From NCBI GenBank assembly GCA_021234155.1, contig JAJEKV010000002.1, positions 17,608,041-17,672,040 on the forward strand: a stretch of DNA of 64,000 nt, given 5' to 3'. Both the position numbers and the translations under genes were made by a program. The DNA is from Isoetes taiwanensis (lineage: Eukaryota > Streptophyta > Lycopodiopsida > Isoetales > Isoetaceae). A model generated the notes under the pieces. The model did not search any database. It was not told where the DNA came from and saw only the letters and a program-made list of their open reading frames with translations. Numbering within the stretch: the first letter of the stretch is position 1; each line of letters begins with the position of its first letter. This document shows positions 45,921 to 56,134 of the stretch, piece after piece.

Positions 45921-45993
45921 CTGCTTTTTTCCCTGTCTCTAATCACCTCAATTCCGTAAATTTTTGCAAGGGCCCTAAGTCCGTCATCTTGAA

Positions 45994-46446
45994 TCAGGTT
46001 TGTAGAATATTTTTGCAAACTTCTATAACTTGAGTGGAATTAGCAACCATGATGCAGTCATCTACATACAAGGCTATAATACAAAATTTATCTTCTATTT
46101 TGTATCTATATAAGTTACCATCATTTTGAAATTTTTCAAACCCTTGCTCTCTTAGAAAAGTGTCTATGCAAAGATACCATTCTCTTGGAGCTTGCTTCAA
46201 ACCATATACTGCCCTATTCAATTTCCAAACCAAATTGTTTCCTTTCTCAAAACCAGAGCCTGTTTCATGAAGATGTCTTCCTCTAGTATAGCATTTAAAA
46301 GCATTTGTTTTTACATCCATGTGATGGATTTCATAGTCAAGAGCATTGGCCAAACTTAACAATACCCTTAGGCTAGTGAGCTTTACTATGGGTGAATAAG
46401 TTTCATCATAATCTTGTCCCTGTTTTTGAGTAAACCCCTGAGCCAC
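45994..46446 (-). pseudogene. Copia reverse transcriptase core
   Basis: Begins MAQGFTQKQGQDYDETYSPI and continues IHHMDVKTNAFKCYTRG, a degenerate form of the family's DVKTAFLNG motif. LNRAVYGLKQAPREWY follows, then the catalytic IIALYVDDCIMVAN (YVDD). It ends near the connection domain, where a frameshift precedes the piece at 45,920. Confidence 0.92.
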
Positions 46447-47142
46447 TAAACGTGCTTTATATTTTTGTGAACCATCTGCATTGGTTTTGATTTTAAAAAT
46501 CCATTTATCGCCAACTATGTTTTGTCCAAAGAGGGTTGCTCAACAACATCATAAGTATGAGTATCTGCAAAAGAGCTTAACTCATCATGCATAGCCTTTT
46601 TCCATTCTTACGCATTAACACTTTCTAAGGCCCGCTCAACTATTTTCGGGTATTTCAATATCTTCAATTATTGCCATAACTGCTCAATGTCATCCTCTCG
46701 CTTGATTTGGTTGCTTGTGGTTCCAACCTACGCTCCCCACCTAAAGGATTTCTTCCATAGACTTCTTTGTCAAATTTAATTTCATCTTGCGAGTCTTTTG
46801 TGCTTCTCGATCTCCTCTTTCGAAGTCTTCTTCTCGGTGCTTTATCCGCTTCAAGAACTTCGTTTCAGCCTTCGGATCTCCGAGTTTGAGGTATTTGATC
46901 TGCAGACTAATCCATCTATTTTATCCTCCTCCTCCTCTTCATAATCAATTTGATTATTTGTCATCTGTGAAGCTTGAGGAGTAGGCAATTCCTTTTGAAC
47001 TTGATGTCTATGTTTGTACAAAACATCTTCACGAATATCACATCCCTACTAATCACAATATTTTTATTTTCTGGAATAAAAATTCTATAGCTTTCGAAAG
47101 TGGCTATCATAGCCTACAAGAAAACCAATCTCAGCTTTGGCA

Positions 47143-47705
47143 TCAAGCTTTTTCCCCGAGTTCATCCGGTTTATGAACATAAGCCCGTGCAGCCATAAAC
47201 TTTAAATTTTTCATAATCAATTTTGAACCTTCTCCATACCACATTAAATCGGGAATATTCCCTTGCAAGCTTGATGAAGGCGGTTTATTTTGTATGGTAT
47301 TGGTGTCAATAAAGCTTCTTCCCATAAATAATTTGGTAATCCACCGTTTTAATCATTGACTGACCGCATTCATAAGCGCCCTATTTCTTCTTTTTGCTAT
47401 TCCATTTTGTTGGGGATTTGTATCTACATGTTAATTGTCTCCCGATGCCATTTGCAATACTGAAAACTCTTAAACTTGGCTGAAAGATACTCTCCCCCTC
47501 TATCAGATCTTATGCACTTTAATTTCTTACCTGTTTGCCTTTCTGATTCAGCAACAAACTGTTTGAAGGCTATCAAAGCTTGAGATTTGTTGGCTAGCAA
47601 GTAACATTTACATTTCCTGGTATAATCATCAATGAATGTGATAAAATACCTTTTGCTTGTCCTACCTCTGACATTCAAAGGTCCACACAAGTCAAGATGA
47701 ACCAA
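47143..47705 (-). pseudogene. Copia integrase
   Basis: The frame 47,705-47,424 has MVHLDLCGPLNVRGRTSKRY, FITFIDDYTRKCKCYLL and IRSDRGGEYLSAKF, including the first two catalytic Asp positions. Its end diverges before the Glu. A second frame (47,325-47,143) carries the later integrase part, KLIMKNLKFMAARAYVHKPD. Broken by frameshift. Confidence 0.88.
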
Positions 47706-48220
47706 TTCCAGTATCTCCTTACTTCTTTTCTTTTTGCTTTGAGGAAAGGCAATCTATTAATTTTGCCTAGCATGCATCCTTCACATATATGCCCTTTTTC
47801 CTCATTTTCATATTTGATGAGTCCTTTCTTTGCTAATAACTTGAGATTGTTTGCATGAGTGTGTGCTAATCTATTGTGCCACATCTCAAATTCTGACAGC
47901 ATCAACATTTGACAAGGTAAATCATCGACATGCTCAAACTGAAATAGTTTACCAACTCGCTTAGCATGAAACTTAATTTCATTATTCAACCATATGTTAC
48001 AGCCAACATCATCAAACACTACTCTGTAACCCAAATCAACTAATCGGCTAATGAGATATAAGATTTTTGATAATTCCGGTACACACAAAACATTTTTAAT
48101 GTTCACTATATTTCCTTGCAAATCCCATAGCTGCAATAATCCCCTTCCTTCAATCTTTTGCAAGGCTCCATTTCCTACTTGCACACTTTTGGCTTCTCCT
48201 TGTTCCAAATTTTTAAGCAA
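47675..48220 (-). pseudogene. Copia protease end and GAG-pre-integrase domain
   Basis: The N-terminal part, QVGNGALQKIEGRGLLQL and NIKNVLCVPELSKILYLIS, is the usual end of the Copia protease region. It is followed by the zinc-binding pre-integrase domain, MWHNRLAHTHANNLKLLAKK and HICEGCMLGKINRLPF (HHCC type). The protease Asp motif lies further upstream in a damaged segment near 48,220-48,350 and is not clear. Confidence 0.88.
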
Positions 48221-48351
48221 ACGAAAGCAGAGTGGACTCTCGATCTTTCAGCTCCACTATCAACTACAAGAGCATGAGATAATTTGTTAGCATTGTTCTT
48301 ATTTTCAACAATCAATTCAGCAAGTTTACCTCATCTTCATCAACAATCTTT

Positions 48352-48600
48352 TCACCTTCTTCGTGTTCTTGTGCAATAAAAGCACCAAAGCCAGATTTCC
48401 GCCTCCCCTCGACCTCTTGATGCACCTCTTCCTCTCGCTAGAGCTGCCTCTACCTCTTCCAAGTTCCCTTGGAGTAGGACACTTAGATGCCAAGTGGCCT
48501 TGACCACCACATGTGTAGCAGTAAAACTCTTTTTCTTGAGCTTAGGACAATTACTTTTGACATGACCCGGGTTCATGACGTGAAATAACATATGATTTTA
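48352..48600 (-). pseudogene. Copia gag C-terminus with zinc-knuckle remnant
   Basis: The frame includes MNPGHVKSNCPKL, the second half of a CCHC knuckle, followed by a second degenerate Cys/His stretch and an Arg/Gly-rich tail (RGRGASRGRGEAE). A frameshift separates it from the gag core upstream. Confidence 0.7.
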
Positions 48601-48650
48601 TCTTGTCTTTTACCAAAGATACAAAATTTCAGTTTTCTCTTCAACTCCTT

Positions 48651-49319
48651 TTACAACCCTTTTTTTGCTCCACCTCTGTTTCTAATAATTGTTTCAGCCT
48701 CTTCCCTGTTCTTAGCAATGTTTCTTATAAATAAACTCAGCTGATCATTATCTACAATTGCTCTAGCAACTGCTAAAACCTGGTATCTCTCAGTGAGATC
48801 TACTCCAGCCCCACTAAGATCAGCCACTATATTATCAAACTTGTTAAAAAAGTCTGAGACATCATCCTCGTCATGTAACTTAAGATTTCTGAGCTCTTTA
48901 TCCAATAAATCTATTTGTGATGAGGTTTTCTCTTCATAATGTTTGAGCATAAACATCCACATCTCCCTAGGACTCTTGTTTCTCAATTTTAGCCTAATTG
49001 TAGGACTAACCTTTGAAGCAATGATTCCTTGTGCCTCTTTCACTTTGGCCAAACTAGATCGACCCCTAGCTCCACTGCTTTCTCCAGAGGTAACTTCTTC
49101 ACTACTGGCAGCATCTCCTTCCTGTCCCTTTGCAGCAGAGGCATTAACAACACTGGAACTTGCAACTGTGGTTGCAACACCTGCAGTAGGATCCACAAGA
49201 TCCCACAAGTCTTCTACTTCCAACACATGTTTCACAGCATCCTTCCAGATCTGGAAACCAGGCCCTCCTTTGTAAACTTCAACTGTTGCTAACAATCCAG
49301 CTCCAAAACGGCTAGACAT
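48651..49319 (-). pseudogene. Copia gag core (UBN2-type)
   Basis: I choose the Met at 49,319 (MSSRFGAGLLATVEVYKG) because the earlier Met lies within the primer-binding site. The frame carries FQIWKDAVKHVLEVEDLWDL, then REMWMFMLKHYEEKTSS and LRNLKLHDEDDVSDFFNKFD, the conserved gag order. An Ala/Ser/Gly-rich insertion sits at about residues 60-105. It ends in a frameshift just before the zinc knuckle. Confidence 0.9.
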
Positions 49320-49333
49320 GTCTCCCAACCTGT

Positions 49334-49345
49334 GCTCTGATACCA
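49334..49345 (-). other. Copia primer-binding site (initiator-Met tRNA)
   Basis: On the minus strand, two bases after the 5' LTR, the sequence is TGGTATCAGAGC. The Gypsy at 7,678-21,014 has the same PBS. Confidence 0.95.
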
Positions 49346-49347
49346 AA

Positions 49348-49868
49348 TGTTAGAATCAAAGCTTAGGATATGAACTCAAGTATACCAAGTATAAGCTTCT
49401 GCCTCTTCCAACATGCACCTATCACTTCATCTGCAACAGATACATACATCTATCCCCATCATCCCTATATATATGAATATTTTCTTGCCAATCTGGACAT
49501 ATCCACTTGTCAAATCGTGCATGCCCTTCATATAGAAAGTTTTCCAACTTGCCTAGATAATAGGATGCCCTGCTGTCCTTAAGTTCCAGCTGTCGTTGAC
49601 TTTGACCGTTGACCAGTCAACCCAAAACCCTAAGTGGCGGGCAAGGGGTACCAAGCGATTTCTGGCGGGCGTAGCAACCTCAGGGTAGTACCTGCCCGCC
49701 ATTTTTCAATTTCAGAGCTTTTCTTTCTTGCATTCACTGCCACTGCTTCTCATGAATGCTTGTATGAATCCTCAATAGCCTGGGGGAGCCAAAATGTGGT
49801 CACTAATCCCCTTATGTGCTCGAATATCACATGACACACTCTTATGCAATGACCTCATTTTTCTAACA
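49348..49868 (-). repeat. Copia 5' LTR (521 bp)
   Basis: Pairs with 44,565-45,085. It contains the palindromic module at 49,634-49,702, with two of the seven LTR differences in or next to it. Confidence 0.96.
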
Positions 49869-50064
49869 ATCTGGAATCTCCAGAGCAAGAGGCATAGATA
49901 GCTGCACTAAAACCTTTTCATATAGTATACGTACTGTATCCTGTAAGTCTTTAGGCACATTTAGCTTATCCATTCTTTCCCAGATCATTTTTCTTGGCAC
50001 TTATATCAAATGTTTTTTTAAAATCAACAAATAATGTATATACAGTTTTTTTGTACCTGAGAGA

Positions 50065-50189
<125 letters not shown>

Positions 50190-50212
50190 AATGAAATGAA
50201 ATGAAATTTATT

Positions 50213-50248
50213 ATTACGTCTGTGAGACCATCAGGTCTAGAAGACGTT
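50213..50248 (-). other. LINE-B 3'-end double-stem hairpin, copy 2
   Basis: On the minus strand ACGTCT and AGACGT form an outer stem, and AGACC TGAT GGTCT an inner one. Compared with copy 1 (AGGCC/GGCCT), both sides of the middle pair changed together (A-T for G-C). Confidence 0.7.
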
Positions 50249-50257
50249 CACATTTTA

Positions 50258-52741
50258 TCAACCATTATCAAACATTATCTCATCCAATGCGTCCTCAGTC
50301 AGTAACACATTGGTCTCCTCCTCCTTTCTCTCTAACTCCTCCATTTCCTCGCTAAGTGGATTAAGAGCCATCTCTCGGTATTTTAATGCATATTCCAAGA
50401 AGTTGCCGATTTTGCTTGCTGGAAGCTCAAAAATTTGCAACATGTCCACTGAGGTAATATTGTATCTGTCTCGAATATTTGCATAGGCTGGGCAATATAA
50501 AATTACATGTGCGTCGTCCTCTACCTCATCTGCTCCACATATCTTACAATATCTCACCTCATGTGGTATGTTACTCCATCGTCCAATTTCGACTCCTAGC
50601 CTATGAGAGCTTAGTCGCATACAACAAATTGTATGTCTCATTTTCATGGATAACTTTGCACCCAAATATTTAGCCTCTTGTAGCATAGGATTCATTACCT
50701 TTCTATAGTACTCTTTCCTTATTTCTGGTACATTCCATGACTTATGCATCACACTTTCTTTCACCCATTCCCAAAGTCTCCCTTTGTTGTTTTCCAGATC
50801 ATCCGGATTTAGACCCCATTTTCTCATCCAAGCTCTGCCGTCTGCATACCAACCCTTATCTATTGTGGCTTCTATGGCATAAAAAGGGACGCTACCTTCC
50901 CCTTTCATATACTTCACTTTATGTAAGTACTGCACGAATCTGTAGAGTGCTTCTAGGGGAATCATGCCACTTTCCGCCAAAAGCATATCATAGGGTGTTT
51001 GCATTTTTGTCCCTAATTCCGTATGGAAGACTTTTTCTATTTTTTTCCAACTGTCCATAGCAAGGCCAGGTCCCCATACTTCGCACCCATATAGCACTAT
51101 AGACTGCACCAATGTTTTAAATAATGTTCTTCTCATGTGGAATGTCCATATCTCAGCCTTATTGCATTTCCTTTTGCATCGCATAGAAAGACTTCATGCC
51201 CCCCAACACCCTCTGTTCTATTGCTTGGTTCCAACTAGGGCTTTTATCAACCAATATGCCAAGATATTTATAGTTATCAACCACCTTTATCTTCTCTCCT
51301 TTATAGTAGAATGCAAATTCATCCCAAAGATGATCATCTTTGTTTTAGCCAGATTTACCATCATACCTTTGTTTTCACAAAAACTTGATAGCGCATCCAA
51401 GTGATGTTGCATGCCTTGTGGGTCTTTGGACAAAAGCACAATATCATCTGCATAAAGGAGCAGCGGTAGCACATATCTCGCTAGCAGCATGCCATTTCCA
51501 TCGTCCTGTTTGATCCAGCTTTCTAGCTCATCTATAAATAACCCAAAAAGGGTAGGCGAGAGGGGGCAGCCCTGCTTGACACCTATGTTGCTTGTTATGA
51601 GGTCTGGTTTTTCCATAACAAGCGGGGAAGACAATTGGACCAGCACATGTTCATATAAAATTTTCACTGTTGTTTGGTCATTAGGGATTTTTTGAGATCA
51701 TAAAAGGGCCTTCTAAGAACTGCTGACTAAGCTATATGAACTACCAATCAAAAAACAGAACTGGTAATCCAGTCAGCAAAACAGTTATAACTAACTAATT
51801 GGATCACATTTTCTAGCATAAGTGTTGATAGAAAAGTTCAAATGAGCTCTCGTTTGGTGCAATAGATAGATCTCATTGAGATCTTTCCAACCTTGGGTGG
51901 TTTGCATATCTTTTAGCACCGTAGGATAGTAAAAAATGGCAAAAACCATATTTTTTGGAGTTTTGACAATCATAAGTGGTTACAATATGTGCAAAGCACC
52001 TAAGATTGGAAAGATCTCAACGAGATCTATCTATTGCACTAAACGAGAGCTCATTTGGACTTTTCTATCAATAGTTATGCTAAAAAATGTGATCACTGAT
52101 CCAGTGAGTTAGTTATAACAGTTTTGCTGACTGGACCTGTCAGGCTCTGATTTCTGATTGGTAGTTCATTTATCTTCATTTAGCTTAGTTGGCATGTTTT
52201 GAAGGCCCTTTTTTAATCTCAAAAAAACCCTTAATGATTCTAAAGGGACCTGCAAGTGGTCCATTCTTTGCCATATATTCCTCCTGTCTAGCATATCAAA
52301 TGCTTTAGTGAAGTCTACGAACAATGCAAATAAAGGTTTTTTAGTGCCCTTGACCATGTCCATAGCAGCCCTCATAGTGACTAGGTGATCAATAGTAGAT
52401 TTGTGCCTTCTGAAACCTGCTTGCCCCTTTGCCCGTATTTTATTATCCTCCACCCAATCATTAATTTTAGACTCTACAATTGAGGCAAATAATTTAGCAT
52501 ACAGATTACTAACCATGATCATCCTGTAGTTGTTGGGATCCAGCTCATCTCCATTTTTGTGTATTGGAACAACACGGTTTATTCTCCAGGTTGAGGGCAT
52601 GCCTTCCCGAATAGCTGCATTAAGCATATTTGTAGTGATTTTCACAATAGGTTCTCCTCCCCATTTGAGCATTTTTGCCATAAGCCCAGTTGAATCTGAT
52701 GCTTTACCATTTCTTAGTTTTTGCAATCCTTACCATTTCTG
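50258..52741 (-). pseudogene. LINE-B copy 2 ORF2: RT and C-terminal zinc knuckle
   Basis: The first piece (52,726-52,238) has MQKLRNGKASDSTGLMAKML, RVVPIHKNGDELDPNNYR, RRHKSTIDHLVTMRAAMD and LFVDFTKAFD. After the foldback insertion the frame 51,667-51,287 supplies GVKQGCPLSPTLFGLFIDEL and LLLYADDIVLLSK (YADD). The frame 51,184-50,258 (308 residues) covers the thumb, SIVLYGCEVWGPG, and the knuckle CKICGADEVEDDAHVILYC, ending in an acidic tail. The insertion and a break at 51,184-51,287 disable it. Confidence 0.9.
51678..52237. mobile_element. 560-bp foldback / MITE element with ~200-bp inverted arms
   Basis: The left arm (51,678 to about 51,893), starting TCATTAGGGATTTTTTGAGA, pairs with the right arm (about 52,005-52,237), which on the minus strand starts TCATTAAGGGTTTTTTTGAG. 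The arms share long blocks such as GATAGAAAAGT(t/c)CAAATGAG and CAATAGATAGATCTC. The loop is about 110 bp and no ORF is present. It sits in LINE-B RT sequence. I could not define a target duplication, so the superfamily is open. Confidence 0.88.
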
Positions 52742-52765
52742 AGCTCGTGTGTGCTATTCTTCCAG

Positions 52766-53404
52766 TATTGGATCACAAAAATGGCAAATTTTGTTAAGTC
52801 AATCAATAGTAACCACATGCTAGAAGTCGGACTTGAAGGATTCTACAGTAAGAAAAATCCTGGAAATTCGAGCCCTGGCGGCTGGAGCGAGGATCTGGGC
52901 ACCGATTTTTATTAGAAATAATCTCATCCCGCAGATTGACTTTGCAACAGTGCACATATATCCGGACAATTGGTAAGTCGACAGGATCAACAGTCAATAG
53001 TCAGCAATCTAAGTTATTATTCTGATGATGCTTATCAACATTCCAGGATGCCAGATAGAGCATACGAAGAGCAGTTGTCATTTGTGAAGCAGTGGATCCA
53101 AGGACATGCCCAAGATGCTGCAGCACAATTGAAGAAGCCAGTCCTCTTTACGGAATTCGGCAAATCCGATCGCTCTTCGGGCTTCCAAGCTGCCGACAGG
53201 GAGCTATTCTTCTCCACAATCTACTCAAGCATATATGAAGCAGCAGCAAAAGGATTGCCAAGTGCTGGAGGGCTGCTATGGCAATTCTTCCCAGATGAAA
53301 TGGATGCTGCATGGAATGATGGTTTCCAAATCTTCATCCCCAAAGATACATCCCTCGTCGACATTATTCGTGCTCAATCCGACAAGATGGCCCTTCTAAA
53401 ATGA
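52766..53404 (+). pseudogene. Plant endo-1,4-beta-mannosidase (GH5), last two exons, frameshifted
   Basis: Exon 1 starts after TTCTTCCAG at 52,766 and encodes YWITKMANFVKSINSNHMLE and VGLEGFY, then LGTDF, IRNNLIPQIDFATVHIYPDN. A run of five T (52,906-52,910) shifts the phase inside DFIRNN; one T fewer restores it. The intron is 52,973-53,046 (GTAAGT...TTCCAG, 74 bp). Exon 2 completes W and runs MPDRAYEEQLSFVKQWIQGH, the nucleophile segment LFTEFGKS (Glu codon 53,153-53,155), to the stop at 53,404. These enzymes cleave mannans in cell walls. Earlier exons, with the acid/base Glu, are not in the window. The shift could be a sequencing error, since everything else is intact. Confidence 0.88.
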
Positions 53405-53672
53405 TCGACACCTCTATTCATTCATTTAATGTAATTTTTTCAGATATTCTTATCACAATTCATTCGTGAAAATGATTCAAAATATATCCTGCTTCAAGGA
53501 TGAGATTTACAAATACTATTCATTTTGTTGCGTTCATTCAAGCTCATTTTCCTTCAGTGTAGAGTGTCATTAACAATAATCAATAAGTTAGTGCACCCAC
53601 AACCCAATTATCGCTAAACTTCTTACTGCATTGCTATTCAAACATTGCAACCATACAAGTACAAGAAGTATT
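53405..53672 (+). repeat. Mannanase 3' flank (copy C), first part
   Basis: Matches 38,815-39,082 with few differences. It ends at ...AGAAGTATT, where LINE-A copy 3 begins. The 12 bases ACCTCTTAGACC present next in copies A and B are absent from C on either side of the LINE. Confidence 0.88.
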
Positions 53673-54540
53673 GGTTCAGAGATCTTTCCAAAGGTGTATG
53701 GTACCTGCATGCTTGGCTTTGTTTCTGTGCTCAAATCTGCTGTTTTCCGGGCTGTGTGCTAGGGTTTCGGTGGCAACCGGTAGACACTTCGACAGACTGT
53801 ACCTCTCACATCCGGTGTCGGATTTTTATGTGCTTGGGCTTGTTGGAAAGCTGGTTCAGAGAGCTTTCCAACGGTGTATGATACCTGCGTGTTTGTCTTT
53901 GTTTCAGTGCTCAAATCTGCTGTTTTCCGGGCTGTGTGCTAGGGTTTTTGTGGCAACCCTTCTTCTTCCTTCTTTGAGAAGTATAGCCCTCGCCTGATGC
54001 CGTTGTTGGCCTTGGCCACGCGGTGTTGAAAGGTGTGTGTTGTACTCTTATTGAAGGTTACGAGAATGTTTTACTAATTCATACCGTAGTTCCTGATGGT
54101 GTTGTTGATGAAAGTCCGACACCAATATAGGGATTGGCGTATGTTTTAGTAAGTATTCGATTGGTCTCGCTTCTTTGGCAGAATTTTGATCGGTCATATC
54201 TCTCGTGATCGGTGTCGATTTTCATGTGCTTGGGCTTGTTGGAAAGCTGGTTCAGAGATCTTTCCAGCGGTGTATGGTATTTGCATGCTTGGCTTTGTTT
54301 CTGTGCTCAAATTGGCACTTTTCCAGGCTGTGTGCTAGGGTTTCTGTGGCAATCGGTAGACACTTCGACGGACTGTATCTCTCACATCCGGTGTCAGATT
54401 TTTATGTGCTTGGGCTTGTTGGAAAGCTGGTTCAGAGATCTTTCCAACGGTGTATGATACTTGCATGCTTGTCTTTGTTTCAGTGCTCAAATCTGCACTT
54501 TTCCGGGCTGTGTGCTAGGGTTTTTGTGGCAGTCGGTACA
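53673..54540 (+). promoter_or_regulatory. LINE-A 5' UTR with four ~180-bp repeat units
   Basis: GGTTCAGAG(a/g)(t/g)CTTTCCA marks units at 53,673, 53,851, 54,249 and 54,431. Units pair as 1-2 and 3-4 with spacings of about 180 bp and a unique 240-bp spacer between pairs. All carry GCTGTGTGCTAGGGTTT. Repeated 5' UTR monomers often hold the internal promoter of LINEs; that role is inferred here. Confidence 0.75.
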
Positions 54541-54583
54541 CACCAGATATCCAGGAGTCGTCGCCCAAGTCATACCCCAAGTC

Positions 54584-56125
54584 ATGGCCACAGACACAGT
54601 CCCGTGTGTGGACCCACACTTGGTTGGTGAGCTACCTCAGACCACACCAACCCATCCTGGGAAGGCCCAAACACACCAACCACCGGTTGACCCCACGCAG
54701 GCAGAGCCCTCTGGGGAAGACCATGAAGCGGGGCCACCAAGGAAGAGGGCCGAGGAGGGAGAGACGTCTTCCATGAAGAGGGAGGCCCGAGCCAAGGCAT
54801 CGACCCGACAGGCGGGCCACATAGGCAATCCGCGGTCGAACCTTGGAGCCGCGATCCAGCGCAGGGTTGAGGCCAGCGGCACGCCTTTGCGTGCCTCCCG
54901 ACAGAGGTGGAGAACATAACATCTCGGATGTTGCGCAGATTGGTGCGTAAAAAACGATGAATCACGTAATTGGAGGATCGCGCACGACGTGCGGATGATA
55001 GCATCCACTTGCTACAATTTGACAGACAGACAATACCGCCAGGAGCTTGCGATATGAGGGGGTGTAGACACCCGTGTTGGCGGTTTATGGAAGCCGGACG
55101 CAGATGTGAACCGGGTAGAGCAGAGACACTTTCGTAACCGTCCCCGGATCCGCACCGCAGGTTGAGGAGGCTAAGGCCACGGCCCGAGGAGCACAGCCGC
55201 CGCCTGCCGAGGTTCGCGGAGGCCGCCATCGCGGAGACAAGGGATTCCGTGCTGCTTTGGAAGCTAGCCAGGCGTAATCGAAGCGCTCCGGAGTAAGGAT
55301 TTAGCGGATCGGAGCTACAGAGCCGGGCGCCGTTGCCCAGCAAGGCAAGGGCCTCCATGCCGAGGCACATGAGCAACTCCGCCATTGCACGTGGGAGATG
55401 GCAAGACATGACAACGTCCTGCAAGAGCTGAGCTCCAGACTCGGAGAACGTAGAAACCACAGCAAAGAACACACCAACCCCGCGAACCCACCAACCTACA
55501 GGACGTCAACCTGGAACACATGCTGCGGACACATCAGATCACGCCGGGCCGCCACCACCCCGGCGCCGGCCACAGCCTATGCCTCACCCACCTCAACCAA
55601 CACCTGGTGCGGCCCCCGCCGAACTTCAGGAACAGAGACGCAGGAGCCGCAATGTGGTAGTCGCGAGGCCTGACGGAGGAGTCGGGAGAACATCTCACTT
55701 CCGAGCTCCTGCATTGAGATCTTGGACCGGATGATGTTTCCAAAGACTGTGACCATTGGAAAGGCGAGTCGTCATGGAATTCAGCGCCCTGATCGCCCCC
55801 GGGTGGTCATCTTCACAGTTGAGAGCGTGCCAGAGCGGGTGGCCATCCTGCGTCAGGGCCGGAAGTTGAAGGGGACGGCTCAGACGTTGACCGGGACTTG
55901 ACCCGGCCATGCAAAGAGACCCGGCGTGGCTGGCCAAAGTCGGGGACCGCCAAGCTTGAACATGGAGGGGGCGGGGCTGGTCCGGGGAAGGATCTGTAAT
56001 TCAGCGACCAAACGGGGGATGCGAGGGCACTCCGCCCCTCGAGTCCCCCCTCGAGGGGGCTCAGCCCGCCAAGAGAGCATCCACATCTTCCGCTCCCCTT
56101 GGGACCACCACTACCAGGACTGAAG
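54584..56125 (+). pseudogene. LINE-A ORF1 (RNA-binding protein), decayed
   Basis: It probably starts MATDTVPCVDPHLVGELPQT at 54,584; the first frame closes at 54,919. It is rich in Pro, Glu and Arg (PPRKRAEEGETSS). Later pieces lie in other phases. Near 55,735-55,890 the segment MFPKTVTIGKASRHGIQRPD is followed by RVVIFTVESVPERVAILRQG and RKLKGTAQ, resembling the RRM-like nucleic-acid-binding core of LINE ORF1 proteins. At least three frameshifts interrupt the ORF. Confidence 0.6.
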
Positions 56126-56134
56126 TGGCGATGC

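Larger units (their letters stand above)
44565..49868 (-). mobile_element. Copia LTR retrotransposon, 5.3 kb
   Basis: It has LTRs of 521 bp each with TGTTAG...CTAACA ends, TSD ATCTG (44,560-44,564 and 49,869-49,873), an initiator-Met PBS and a polypurine tract. The minus-strand order is gag, CCHC, protease/GAG-pre-integrase, integrase, RT, RNase H. Integrase before RT defines Copia. The LTRs differ at only seven positions by my count, so insertion was recent, yet the ORFs carry several frameshifts. Confidence 0.95.
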
